Shown: positions 36,601-44,261, counted from the first letter of the stretch. The stretch is DNA of 64,000 nt from Acidobacteriaceae bacterium (GCA_019240475.1 JAFAYI010000029.1:434001-498000); one strand, 5' to 3'. Made by a program: numbers and translations. The notes: generated by a model not told the origin, from the sequence alone.

Positions 36601-38669
36601 CGCTCTCGAACAATCCCAATAACTACATCTTCGGCAGCGCATCCGGCGACACGCTGACCAACCAGGAGACGATCTCGGGCGCAGGCACCATCGGAGACCG
36701 CCAGATGACTCTGATCAACTCGGGCACCATCAATTCCAACGCGTCCTCCGGCATGACCATCTCGCCCAACGGTGGAACCACCAACACCGGCACAATCGAA
36801 GCCACGCTCGGCAGTCCGCTTACCATCGGCTACACCACCGTCAACAATACCGGGGGCGCCATTTCCGCCAACGCGAGCAGCCTAGAGCTCACCAGCTCGA
36901 CCGTCAACGGCGGCGCCATTACCCTCACGGGCGCTTCCACATTGCAATTGAACGGCAGCACCATTCAAGGCGGCACGCTGACGAACAGCTCAACCGGCAA
37001 CATCCAAGTGCTCGGCTTCACCACCAACACGCTTGGCGGCACGGTCAACAATCCCGCCGGCGGCCTGCTCAACATTCAAAACGGCGCCGTTCTCAATCTT
37101 CAGAACGGAACATATCCCACGCTCGGCGCAGTCCAGCTCAACTCCACCGGGAACGCGACAGAGCTGGTCCTCAACGGCAGCGCCACGCTGAGCGGAGGCA
37201 GCGTCACTCTTTCGAACAATCCCAACAACTACATCTTTGGCAACGCATCTGGCGACACTCTCACGAACGCCGAAACCATCTCGGGCGCGGGCAACATCGG
37301 CGACGGCCGCATGACGCTTGTGAACTCAGGGACCATCAACGCCAATCAATCCAACCCGCTGTTGGTTCAAATCAACGGGTTGACCAATAACGGAACGCTC
37401 CAAGTGGCGAGCGGCAGTACGCTGCACGTCGAAGGCGGCGTCTTCAGCAACTTCAATCCGATTACCAACACCCTGACCGGCGGCGCGTATAACACCAGCG
37501 GCACGCTCGAAATCGACAACCTCGGCAGCGCAGGCGGCGAAATCGTGACGAATGCAGCCAACATTGTTCTAAACGGCGCCTCCGCGACCTTCGTCGATTC
37601 AGGAAGCAAGAGCGTCCTCACGAATCTCGCCACCAACACAGCCAGCGGCGGCTTCACCCTCAGCGGCGGCGCCAAATTCACGACCGCCGGAAATTTCACC
37701 AACAGCGGCATCCTCACCATCGGCACAGGCAGTACGCTTACCTTGGGCGGCGCCGGCAGCTACACGCAAACGGCCGGCACGACGACCGATAACGGCACGC
37801 TCGCCCTTTCCTCGTCCGGCAAAGTGACTCTCACGGGCGGTTCGCTCTTCGGCCAGGGCAGCGTCACTGGCGCGCTCGCTTCCAGCGCCACCGTGAATCC
37901 CGGCAGCTCCGCCACCTCCACGGGCATCCTCACCGAAACCGGCGCGTATAGTCAAAACTCAACCGGCTCGCTCAACGTCCTGCTCTCCGGGACCACGGCG
38001 GGAACCAGCTACGACCAGTTGAATCCCAGCACCGCCAGCCTCAATGGCACATTGAACATCAAGCTCGCGAGCGGCTATGTGCCGGCCGTAGGAAACACGT
38101 TCAAGATCATGAACTTCACCTCCGAAACCGGCTCCTTCGCAACCGTAAACGGCTTGCCCATCAACTCCACCGAGCACTTCACCATCACCTATCAAACAAG
38201 CGACGTCCTGCTGACTGTCGTCTCCGGCGCCGCAAGCACGAATCCACTTCGCCCTGGCATCCGAATGGGCCCCCAGGGTTCCGAATCTGCCGTCCGAACT
38301 CCGGCTGCTTCACTAGCCACCGTCAGCTTCGCTACGCCTCTCGAAACGCCCGCCAATCGCAGGCCCTTGTTGAGCCCGCGCGCGATTCCCGCCCTCGCTT
38401 TCCGCGACTCGGCGGCCGCGATCGCGATGCCCAACTTCCGCTCCGCCGCTACGCCTCCCGCATCCTATGCCACACGTTCCTCGGCGCCCATGCTCCCGCG
38501 CGGCGTCGAAGGCCGGCGCGTCACCCCGCGCAACCTTCTCGCTTATAACCTGAATGTGTTTTCGCTCTTCACCGGTGATCGCGGCGCCGCTTTCCACGAA
38601 ATGTGGAAGCAGCCCGGCAACCCGGCCGCTCCCAGCTTCGGCGCCCTGATGTATACCGGCAGCCACTGA
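33681..38669 (+). CDS. Giant Ser/Thr/Asn/Gly-rich beta-helix adhesin-like protein with 202-residue repeats
   Basis: 1662 residues. TGGAGA gives a clear ribosome binding site for ATG 33681 and a TATACT box lies at 33633-33638. A signal peptide (SLTVCSLTIFTLTLPHAAAFAQ) is followed by a conserved opening (GGTGLWGTTGNWSAGLPTSS) like that of autotransporter/filamentous-haemagglutinin-type passengers. Residues about 138-1220 are repeats of one unit: 205 residues for the first, then exactly 202 residues each. Motifs per unit include LTNSSTGTIEA, NPSGGILKLDNGAVLNL, LSGGSVTLSNN and LINSGTINAN. After the repeats comes a unique beta-rich region and a Pro/Arg-rich tail ending YTGSH. No autotransporter barrel or LPxTG anchor was found, so secretion by a two-partner or other route is inferred. 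Confidence 0.88.
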   Translation: MSVRLQQSLTVCSLTIFTLTLPHAAAFAQVIPKDKQERAAIPKSHDFVKVLKPATITNDTFTNGGGTGLWGTTGNWSAGLPTSSNNVLITGSGGAAAVTQNVVATINNLTVGAGDTWTLSNGESLTLDGSSISNAGKMVMNSTGSGTSIVINSPSLTLTGTLSLSNSADNFIYGEAYTDRLINQGTIQGGGNIGDNQMTLVNSGAINANASAGLTVDANGGASNTGTMEATAGDKMTIANTTVYNTGGTLAASGTGSVLLLSNSNVYGGTVSLTGASTLQLSNSTIQFGDTVNSSSTGTIEAVGFTTNTIGGTISNPSGGILKLDNGAVLNLQSGTYPTLGTVQLNSTGNGTSLIVNGGVTLSGGSVTLSNNANNYIYGGSYTDTLTNAETITGAGHLGDNQMALVNSGTIDANASAGMTLDANGGAANTGTIEAVSGATLDIANTTVANTGGTISANASTLELSNSTVNGGTVTLTGASDLQLSGATVQGGTLTNSSTGTIEAIGFTTNTLGGAINNPSGGILKLDNGSVLNLQSGSYPTLGTVQINSTGNNTELVLNGGVTLSGGSITMSNNAANYIFGGSSTDTLTNQETITGSGQIGSNQMTLINSGTINANGSAGMTIEPNGGTANTGTIEATNGSNLVLSNTTVANAGGAISANASTLKVSNSTVNGGSLTLTGASTLQLNGATVQGGTLTNSSTGTIEALSFTTNTLGGAISNPSGGLLQIQNGAVLNLQAGSYSSLGAVQLNSTGNTTEFVLNGSVTLSGGGVTLSNNAANYIFGSSAVDVLTNQETISGAGVIGDRQMTLINSGTIDATGSAGLTISPNGGTTNAGTIEASAGSPLTIGYTTVNNKGGTISAAATTLEVTSSTINSGAVTLTGASDLQLNGSTIQGGTLTNSSTGTIEALGFTTNTIGGTISNPSGGVLKLDNGAVLHLENGAYPTLGAVQINSTGNATELIVNANATLSAGSVTLSNNPNNYIFGSASGDTLTNQETISGAGTIGDRQMTLINSGTINSNASSGMTISPNGGTTNTGTIEATLGSPLTIGYTTVNNTGGAISANASSLELTSSTVNGGAITLTGASTLQLNGSTIQGGTLTNSSTGNIQVLGFTTNTLGGTVNNPAGGLLNIQNGAVLNLQNGTYPTLGAVQLNSTGNATELVLNGSATLSGGSVTLSNNPNNYIFGNASGDTLTNAETISGAGNIGDGRMTLVNSGTINANQSNPLLVQINGLTNNGTLQVASGSTLHVEGGVFSNFNPITNTLTGGAYNTSGTLEIDNLGSAGGEIVTNAANIVLNGASATFVDSGSKSVLTNLATNTASGGFTLSGGAKFTTAGNFTNSGILTIGTGSTLTLGGAGSYTQTAGTTTDNGTLALSSSGKVTLTGGSLFGQGSVTGALASSATVNPGSSATSTGILTETGAYSQNSTGSLNVLLSGTTAGTSYDQLNPSTASLNGTLNIKLASGYVPAVGNTFKIMNFTSETGSFATVNGLPINSTEHFTITYQTSDVLLTVVSGAASTNPLRPGIRMGPQGSESAVRTPAASLATVSFATPLETPANRRPLLSPRAIPALAFRDSAAAIAMPNFRSAATPPASYATRSSAPMLPRGVEGRRVTPRNLLAYNLNVFSLFTGDRGAAFHEMWKQPGNPAAPSFGALMYTGSH
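34092..37344 (+). repeat. Coding tandem repeat, five full units and one partial
   Basis: Using the VQLNSTG-type motif as anchor, the units begin at 34092, 34707, 35313, 35919, 36525 and 37131. Spacings are 615, 606, 606, 606 and 606 bp. The first unit carries three extra residues (two around the ASGTG stretch, one before NSSSTG). The sixth copy fades out after about 71 residues. The last two copies are the most alike. All indels are multiples of three. Confidence 0.92.
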
Positions 38670-38680
38670 CGAAGGAACCT

Positions 38681-38704
38681 GGCCCGGCGGCCGCTCGCCG
38701 GGCC
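38681..38704 (+). terminator. Strong GC hairpin after the adhesin gene
   Basis: A perfect 9-bp inverted repeat GGCCCGGCG / CGCCGGGCC with a 6-nt loop starts 12 bp after the stop. It has the same geometry (9-bp arms, 6-nt loop, no T-run) as the hairpin at 2222-2245. Probable terminator of the adhesin transcript. Confidence 0.5.
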
Positions 38705-38764
38705 ACACATTCGCTCTTACTCCGATAGATTCGCACGATAAGTAGACTAAGCGGCTGGTCTACA

Positions 38765-39682
38765 GTGAACACGCGTCGATTCCTGCTTCTTTCTGTGTGC
38801 GCGGTGATATGCGCGTGGAGTCTCCAGGTTATCTTCCGCAGCCTCGAACAAGCCTCGCCCATCACGCGATACGCCGTCTCCCCCGGCGCGCGCGTTTCCG
38901 CAGCCGCCCGTGCGCTGCGCCCCAACTATCCCTACTCGGTGATTGCCGGAGGCGCTTACTCGCCCGCGGAGTTGCGCTATGCCAATGACCGCGAGTCCCT
39001 GGTTCGCCGCCACTACGCGGATTTCGACATCCATAACGCGCGCCTGGTGGTGCTGAACACGAATCGCTACCAATACGTCTCCTATCGTTTGAACGACCAC
39101 ATCTTCTGGACACGCCATCGCCTGCTGATTCCAAGAGGCGAAGTCTTGCTGACCGACGGACGCAATTACGCCCGCACTCGCTGTGGCAACCGGCTGTCGA
39201 ACTCGGCAGCGCCCGAAACCACGCCATTGCAGCCCGCCGACAGCCTGCTCGCTCTGCCTACGTTCCGGCCGGAGATGCTCGCGAAGACTTCCCTCCAACT
39301 CGCGCCCGCGCCCCCTCCCGGCGAGTTGGAGCAAGCCTATCCTCAACTGCCCTTCGAATCTCCGCGCCTTGCGCCCTATCTTCCGACCGGCGTAGAAGCG
39401 TCTCTGCCCATGCCGGAAAGCTGGCCCGAATCCGATACGCCTTCGCCTATCGCCGCCATCTCGCCCGCCTTTCCAACGCCCGCTTCGCCCGTCTTCGAAA
39501 CCCCCGCGCCGCCCGTCGCTAAATCCGTAACTCCGGCGTCTCCGGTTCTCAAAGCCGAGGTTCCCGAGCCCGGCAGCTTGCTGTTATTCGGAATCGTGCT
39601 CTGTCTTTCCGGTTGGCTGCTGGGCCGTATGGCGCGCGCCAGCCGCAAAGCCGATGACCGCTCTACAAAAGATGAAAAGTAA
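38765..39682 (+). CDS. PEP-CTERM-type sorted protein of unknown function
   Basis: 305 residues from GTG 38765. An N-terminal signal or anchor (FLLLSVCAVICAWSLQVIF) is followed by a region of unknown fold (about 40-150), a Pro/Ala/Ser-rich linker of about 120 residues, and a C-terminal VPEPGSLLLFGIVLCLSGW then LLGRMARASRK: a PEP-CTERM sorting signal (PEP box, hydrophobic helix, basic cluster). It is unusual in carrying a further 11-residue hydrophilic tail after the basic cluster. Such proteins are cut by an exosortase at the PEP box; no exosortase is in this window. The 3' end overlaps the converging TonB-like gene by 20 bp. Confidence 0.8.
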   Translation: MNTRRFLLLSVCAVICAWSLQVIFRSLEQASPITRYAVSPGARVSAAARALRPNYPYSVIAGGAYSPAELRYANDRESLVRRHYADFDIHNARLVVLNTNRYQYVSYRLNDHIFWTRHRLLIPRGEVLLTDGRNYARTRCGNRLSNSAAPETTPLQPADSLLALPTFRPEMLAKTSLQLAPAPPPGELEQAYPQLPFESPRLAPYLPTGVEASLPMPESWPESDTPSPIAAISPAFPTPASPVFETPAPPVAKSVTPASPVLKAEVPEPGSLLLFGIVLCLSGWLLGRMARASRKADDRSTKDEK

Positions 39683-40103
39683 CTTCCACGTTCACTCGAA
39701 CGTTCACCGGTTGCCCGGCTTTGGTGCCCGGCTCGAACTTCCACTGCTTCACGGCATCGAGCGCGGTCTGGTCCTCTTTCGCATTTAATCCGCTGGTCAC
39801 TCGAAGGCTCGTCGCCACGCCCTCTCTCGTAATCACGGTGGAGATTTTCACGGTCCCCTCCACGTACGCTTCCTTCGAAGACGGAGAGAAATCCGGCTCG
39901 ACATAATGCACCAGCTTTGGCGGCTTGACATCCCCGCCCGGCTCGTAGACGGCCTCTCGAGCCGCTTCGCCCTTGTCGTCTTTCCCGGACTTTTCGTCTG
40001 CTTGCGCGGTGGCGCCTGTCAGACCCGCCGCAACAATCGCGCGGAACATCCGTGCTGTAAATTCCCGTCGGCTTCTGCCCCGATTGCTTGTGTTTGGATA
40101 CAC
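39663..40103 (-). CDS. TonB C-terminal-domain protein with Tat-like signal
   Basis: 146 residues from GTG 40103, chosen because GGGAGG lies four bases upstream. The C-terminal domain at about residues 60-146 (PPKLVHYVEPDFSPSSKEA, GTVKISTVITREGVATSLRV, ALDAVKQWKFEPGTKAGQPV) is a TonB C-terminal fold. Unlike a true TonB there is no membrane anchor with a long proline spacer; instead the start reads NRGRSRREFTARMF followed by a weakly hydrophobic stretch ending ATAQA, which looks like a twin-arginine signal peptide. The product would be a soluble periplasmic TonB-domain protein. Function unknown; it may not energise receptors. Confidence 0.82.
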   Translation of the reverse strand: MYPNTSNRGRSRREFTARMFRAIVAAGLTGATAQADEKSGKDDKGEAAREAVYEPGGDVKPPKLVHYVEPDFSPSSKEAYVEGTVKISTVITREGVATSLRVTSGLNAKEDQTALDAVKQWKFEPGTKAGQPVNVRVNVEVTFHLL

Positions 40104-40187
40104 TCCACCCTCCCAAAGCAAGCGAGTGTTTGAAGAGACGAAACGGCTCGCCCCGAGGTTTCAGGGCCGCCGCGGAAATTACCGATC

Positions 40188-41261
40188 TTAAAAATTCGCC
40201 GCCGTGGGTTCCACCAGCATCTCCACGTTCACCGAATACAGAGCGGATTTCCCCTCATGGTCGCTTTCGAAATAGACGCGGCGGCTGTCGGGTGAAAACA
40301 CGGGCGATACCCTCGCCGGCTGCTTCGCGCGGTGTTCGCACAATGTCAGTTCGCGCTTCACCGACCGAACCAACAATATGATGGTCGGCTGCGCCTTGCT
40401 CCGGCTCGCGCCCACAAACACCGAAGCATCGGCGTTCGGAGCGAAAGCGGCGAACTGGCTCGTGGGCGCCACGGCTCGCTCGCCCGTCCCATCGGCCGCC
40501 ACCTCGCGTATCTCCGAAACAACTGCGCCTGGTCCCGGAACTTGCCGCAGAAACAACAGCGACTTGCCACCGGGCGCCCAGTACGGGTCCGAAACGTTTC
40601 CCTTCGCCAGCAACACGGGATTGCTTTGGCCATCGAGCGCCGCCAACCAATACTCCCGCTCCGCGCCGGTCTCGCGCAAATACAGGCAGCCGCGCGCGCC
40701 TGGTTGCGCCAAGCAAAACGGCGCTACCTCCTCGACAATCGGCTTTGCGGCGCTCAGCAACTCGAGCCGCCCGCGCCGCACCACCGCGAATTCGCCGCCC
40801 GAAACAGAACTGAATGCATCCACATCTTCGGCGATAGTCACCACCCGGCGGCTGCCGAGCGAGATCTCCTTCAACACGCCCCCGTCGATCGCCCACAGCA
40901 CGCGCTGCTTCTCATCGAGGCACAAAGAAAGCGGCTTGAGCGCCGGCGTTTCCGCAAGCTGGCGAGCAAGTCCGGCATGCAGATCCAGCTTGAACGGGGC
41001 CGCCCGGCCGCTTCGATCCGAGGAGAAAACGAGAAACCGATCCTTGACCGAGACGAAACGGTTCGAAGCGGCGGGAAGCCAACTCGCATGCGCGGGACCG
41101 GTCAGGCGCACCACGCGTGTTTCCGTGGTCGGGTCTATAAAGGGCACGAACTCGCCAGCCGCAGGCAGCGGCTTGGCGCTCTTGAAGGTTTGCGCCCAGC
41201 CCCCGGCCGCAAGCAAGGCCAGCCAGCCGCGCCGACTAACTCGGTCCACCACTAAACGCAA
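40188..41261 (-). CDS. Exported WD40/PD40-type beta-propeller (oligogalacturonate-lyase-like)
   Basis: 357 residues if started at TTG 41261; GTG 41252 or 41249 are alternatives, and none has a good ribosome binding site. The N-terminus reads VSRRGWLALLAAGGWAQTF, a Tat-like or Sec signal. Propeller motifs include FLVFSSDRSGRAAPFKLDL, PYWAPGGKSLLFLRQ and SPVFSPDSRRVYFESDHEG. The LVFSSDRSG opening resembles oligogalacturonate lyases and TolB-like propellers, but the lyase metal-binding histidines were not identified, so enzyme activity is unproven. It ends 85 bp upstream of the TonB-domain gene on the same strand. Confidence 0.8.
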   Translation of the reverse strand: MRLVVDRVSRRGWLALLAAGGWAQTFKSAKPLPAAGEFVPFIDPTTETRVVRLTGPAHASWLPAASNRFVSVKDRFLVFSSDRSGRAAPFKLDLHAGLARQLAETPALKPLSLCLDEKQRVLWAIDGGVLKEISLGSRRVVTIAEDVDAFSSVSGGEFAVVRRGRLELLSAAKPIVEEVAPFCLAQPGARGCLYLRETGAEREYWLAALDGQSNPVLLAKGNVSDPYWAPGGKSLLFLRQVPGPGAVVSEIREVAADGTGERAVAPTSQFAAFAPNADASVFVGASRSKAQPTIILLVRSVKRELTLCEHRAKQPARVSPVFSPDSRRVYFESDHEGKSALYSVNVEMLVEPTAANF

Positions 41262-41288
41262 GACGCTGAGCCGAAAGACGCTGTTGCC

Positions 41289-42182
41289 CTAGAGCCCCAG
41301 GTCGCCGCGCCCCCGCTTGGCGCTGGGCGCCGGATCGGCCTTCACCAGGTACTTATACGGATTCACGGGCGTACCGCGCAGGCGGACCTCGTAATGCATG
41401 TGCGGCCCCGTGGCGCGGCCCGTCCCGCCTGAAAGCGCAACCACTTGCCCGCGCTGCACCTCTTCGCCGGGAACCACCAGGCATTGCGACAAATGGGCGT
41501 AATACGTCTCGTAACCATTGCCGTGGTCCACAATCACCAGCTTGCCGTAATCGCCGCTCCATCCGGCGCGCGTCACCACTCCATCCGCCGTGACATGAAC
41601 CGGCGTTCCGGTGGCGGCTTCGAGGTCGATCCCGGTATGAAACGTGCCCTCACCCGAAAACGGGTCAGACCGTCCGCCGAAGGAACTTCGCAAAAGCCCA
41701 TTCACCGGCCAAAGACTCGGCAGCGCGTGATTCTGCCACGCATACGCATAGCGGTGATAGATTCCCGAATACGTCGCCGCCTTTAAGAAGTTGTACTCCT
41801 TCACCGACTCTTTAACGCCCGGCAGCGGGCTGTCCTGCAGGATGGCCGACGTAGGGGCGGTCGGCGGCCCGCCGATCCCATACGCCACCGTCACCTCGTT
41901 TGCGAGCGCTTCGAGCGAAGCAATCTGGGCCGTGTGCTGGCCCGTAACGCGTTCCAACTCCTGGTAGCGCGTCTGCAAGTGGTCGAAATCGGCGCGTAGC
42001 TGGTTAAAGTGCGCCACCTGCCGGGTCATGCGCCAGTAGCTCGAAAATAGGGCGAATGTGCAAAGGGAAAGGATCGCAATCGAGACCAGAAGATAGGCCA
42101 CCGACTTATAGCTGACGTGTATCCGTTTGGCTCGCCCATCTTCGGAATGCGCGAACTCGAGAACGAAGCACTTCTGATTCAT
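41289..42182 (-). CDS. M23-family (LytM) peptidase with coiled-coil, membrane-anchored
   Basis: 297 residues from ATG 42182, fixed by GAGGAG six bases upstream. Order: short cytoplasmic N-terminus, transmembrane helix (about 29-50), coiled coil (about 53-95, QLRADFDHLQTRYQELERV), linker, and C-terminal LytM domain with zinc/catalytic motifs FHTGIDLEA (HxxxD), HGNGYETYYAHLSQ and HMHYEVRLRG (HxH). All are intact, so it is either an active endopeptidase cleaving peptidoglycan cross-links or an activator of amidases like EnvC. It lies just after the propeller gene's upstream end with a 27-bp gap on the same strand. Confidence 0.94.
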   Translation of the reverse strand: MNQKCFVLEFAHSEDGRAKRIHVSYKSVAYLLVSIAILSLCTFALFSSYWRMTRQVAHFNQLRADFDHLQTRYQELERVTGQHTAQIASLEALANEVTVAYGIGGPPTAPTSAILQDSPLPGVKESVKEYNFLKAATYSGIYHRYAYAWQNHALPSLWPVNGLLRSSFGGRSDPFSGEGTFHTGIDLEAATGTPVHVTADGVVTRAGWSGDYGKLVIVDHGNGYETYYAHLSQCLVVPGEEVQRGQVVALSGGTGRATGPHMHYEVRLRGTPVNPYKYLVKADPAPSAKRGRGDLGL

Positions 42183-42243
42183 TCCACTCCTCTGAGGCAC
42201 CAACAGAGATGTACCCGACGGACGCGCGGTTTCGCACCGCTCC

Positions 42244-42284
42244 GGGGCTACTCCGATATTAACGAAGTTTTATCGAGGAGCCCC
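42244..42284 (-). terminator. Long imperfect hairpin upstream of the M23 gene
   Basis: On the minus strand GGGGCT pairs with AGCCCC, followed after one mismatch by CTC/GAG and, past a bulge, GATA/TATC, leaving a 12-nt AT-rich loop. It is 68 bp after the stop of the minus-strand conserved gene (42352-43005) and 62 bp before the M23 ATG. It may end the upstream transcript or act as a structured leader. No T-run follows. Confidence 0.4.
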
Positions 42285-42351
42285 TAGACTATCACTTGTC
42301 GATGGAGAGGAGTAGAGAGATAAGGGACGGAGCAAGCGGATTAGGAGGGAC

Positions 42352-43005
42352 TTATGCAGCCTTTTGCGACTCCTTCCGGGCGAGTTTGGGGTTGGCGGCG
42401 AGGATTTGGTCGAGTTCGGCATCGTTATTGAGGACCAATTGGTGATCGACCTTAGCTTCGGCGAGCATGACGGCCCATTTATGAAGTTCCTGGCGGCGAT
42501 TTTCGGCGGATTGGCGGCGCGACTCCTCGGCGTTTTTGAGCGCTTGTTCGTTCCGCTTTCGTTCTTGCGATTCGAAGCCAATTTCCATTTTGCGCCTTTC
42601 GGCTCTGAGCTTTAGGAGATCGTTGAGGCACTTGTGAAAGGCCCGGTCGTTGGTGGTTTGGTAGCGGAGAAAGAGAGCGAATTGGCGTTCGGTGTCGCGG
42701 AGAGGAAGATCGTCGGCCATGGCGATGTCTTGCAGACGTTGGGCGCGCTGGGAGAGCCAATAGTGCTGGGCCATTTTCTCGATGAGCAGGGATTCGGTGA
42801 GCGTGGTGGGGCGGTGCTCGGCACGGAGGCCGCAAAGGAGGGCGTCGAACTCCTCCTGGTCTTCGGAGGGGAGAACCGAGAAGGCGCCAGCGAGGCCGTG
42901 GCGGAAGTTGTTCTGGCAGGAGGCGGCAATGCCCGGTTGGGTTTGCGGGCCGGTAGAGTGCTGGGCGTTTTCGCGGTTGGCGCGGATCTGGGCGTCGGTA
43001 GACAT
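42352..43005 (-). CDS. Conserved protein with N-terminal STGP..N..HGL motif, unknown function
   Basis: 217 residues. The N-terminus (RANRENAQHSTGPQT, then SCQNNFRHGLAGA) is the hallmark of a family that is abundant in Acidobacteria and some other soil bacteria, with many paralogues per genome and no known function. The rest is highly charged and helical, with a probable coiled coil (residues about 130-185, rich in Arg, Glu, Gln). AAGGAG lies ten bases before the ATG. It is cytoplasmic by prediction, with only three cysteines and no catalytic pattern. Confidence 0.8.
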   Translation of the reverse strand: MSTDAQIRANRENAQHSTGPQTQPGIAASCQNNFRHGLAGAFSVLPSEDQEEFDALLCGLRAEHRPTTLTESLLIEKMAQHYWLSQRAQRLQDIAMADDLPLRDTERQFALFLRYQTTNDRAFHKCLNDLLKLRAERRKMEIGFESQERKRNEQALKNAEESRRQSAENRRQELHKWAVMLAEAKVDHQLVLNNDAELDQILAANPKLARKESQKAA

Positions 43006-43380
43006 AAAGAGAATGCTCCTTCGCGCCGATGGTCGGATAGGGGGATTGCGAGCGGCGGGAGCGAAAGCGCGTAAGTGGTTGAGAGGGCGGTTAGATATTT
43101 TGGGGCGGGGTTTTGTGACCGCGAGTTTGCGGGCCGGGCATTTAGGGTGGGAAGGGGCCGAGGCCGGCTTCGCGCCAGAGGCGTTCGCGGGGAGTTTAGC
43201 GGGGCAGGCAGGAAGGAAAAGTTGGCGTGTACTCTAGACTACGCGTCGGCTGGGCATGTAGAATCGATCTTTACCCCCAAACGAGTAAATGGAATTTCAA
43301 GTACACTGTAAGAACCAAGTTGCGGCAAGTCCCGACCAGTGATATTTTCCCGCCGAACTGCAATTGAAAAGAGGCCCATC
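43006..43380. other. 375-bp divergent intergenic region
   Basis: The gap lies between a minus-strand conserved gene and a plus-strand small membrane-protein gene. Its left two-thirds is G-rich on the plus strand and its right third AT-rich (around 43255-43330). Small frames (for example 43075-43311) lack ribosome binding sites and recognisable motifs. It must hold the two divergent promoters, but no clear hexamer pair was found. Confidence 0.45.
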
Positions 43381-43674
43381 ATGAATGCGCGTCGTATCAT
43401 CGTTCAGATCTCTGGCTTCGCTTTGTTACTAGGCGCCGTCGTACTCGCGGTGCTGATAGCCTGGTCGATCTGGAAGCTGCGGGGCTTCGGTCCTTTCTTG
43501 TGGCTGAACGCCTTCAACTTCACGCTAGTCTGTTTCGTCCTCCGCAATTACTTCGTACGATCGCCACCGGCGCGGCCCTGGAATTGGCCGCTGACGTGGT
43601 TCGGCGTGGCCCTCACGATCGCTGTCGGCGGCGCTCTTGCCACTCCAACGCTCAATCACTGGCTTCGCGGCTAA
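43381..43674 (+). CDS. Small membrane protein, unknown
   Basis: 97 residues from ATG 43381, which has AAAGAGG six bases upstream; an in-frame ATG at 43339 has none. Three hydrophobic segments (about 8-30, 39-53 and 70-88) suggest three transmembrane helices with a short basic loop (RSPPARPWNWP). No family recognised. It converges on another membrane protein gene 35 bp away. Confidence 0.7.
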   Translation: MNARRIIVQISGFALLLGAVVLAVLIAWSIWKLRGFGPFLWLNAFNFTLVCFVLRNYFVRSPPARPWNWPLTWFGVALTIAVGGALATPTLNHWLRG

Positions 43675-43709
43675 CGCAAACGGCGCGCCCGCGACAATCC
43701 TCATTTGGA

Positions 43710-44261
43710 TCAGACTGCGTCCCCGGCCTGTGGTTTCTTCGCCCCATGCTTCACCGCGAGGTACGTCACCGTGTCCCAGGAGTTATGCACGCCCAAGAGC
43801 AGAAAAACCAGTGCGGCAACTGCCAGCACCGCAGGCGACCAGGCGACCGCCCGATAAATCAGGTACGCCGCCCCTACCAGCGCCACGTGCGCAACCATGG
43901 GAAGGACGATGTACCAGAACCGGTCTTCTGCGTCCGGATTGTACGCCGCCTGGCGAGCATGCCCCGCCACTCGGAAACAATATCCGATTCCAAGCAACCC
44001 GAAAGCTCCTAAACACACGCCCAGCACGGCCACCGATTGCCACGGGGCGGTCATCAACGCCGAAAGGAGAAGCGCTGTGCAGAAGTGGATCACCGTGGGA
44101 GTGCCGAAAGCATGTATGTCGCGCTCGTTGCCCGCTGCGTGAGCCTGCGCCACCAGCGTCATGACGACGAACTGCAGCCCGGTCAGCGCTCCGGCCGACG
44201 AGCCAACCACAACGTAAAAATTCTGCCACTGTGAAAGCATCGCTGGCGTAAGGGGATTCAT
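43710..44261 (-). CDS. Integral membrane protein, unknown
   Basis: 183 residues with about five hydrophobic segments (FYVVVGSSAGALTGLQFVVM, VIHFCTALLLSALM, VAVLGVCLGAFGLLGIGY, IVLPMVAHVALVGAAYLIY, AVLAVAALVFLLLGV). The start NPLTPAMLSQWQNFYVVVGSSAGALTGL, read in two parts, resembles a conserved small family of bacterial membrane proteins of unknown role. No charged catalytic residues inside helices were noted apart from a His/Asp pair. It is separated by 66 bp from the divergent inositol monophosphatase gene. Confidence 0.75.
   Translation of the reverse strand: MNPLTPAMLSQWQNFYVVVGSSAGALTGLQFVVMTLVAQAHAAGNERDIHAFGTPTVIHFCTALLLSALMTAPWQSVAVLGVCLGAFGLLGIGYCFRVAGHARQAAYNPDAEDRFWYIVLPMVAHVALVGAAYLIYRAVAWSPAVLAVAALVFLLLGVHNSWDTVTYLAVKHGAKKPQAGDAV

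Noticed and set aside
34092..37344. Possible CRISPR or satellite origin for the 606-bp repeats
   Set aside because: The frame is open throughout, all indels are multiples of three and spacing follows codons, so it is a protein repeat.
39376..40116. 246-residue minus-strand frame overlapping the PEP-CTERM and TonB-domain genes
   Set aside because: It is in a different frame from both supported genes and is Arg/Gly/Ser-rich without any fold.
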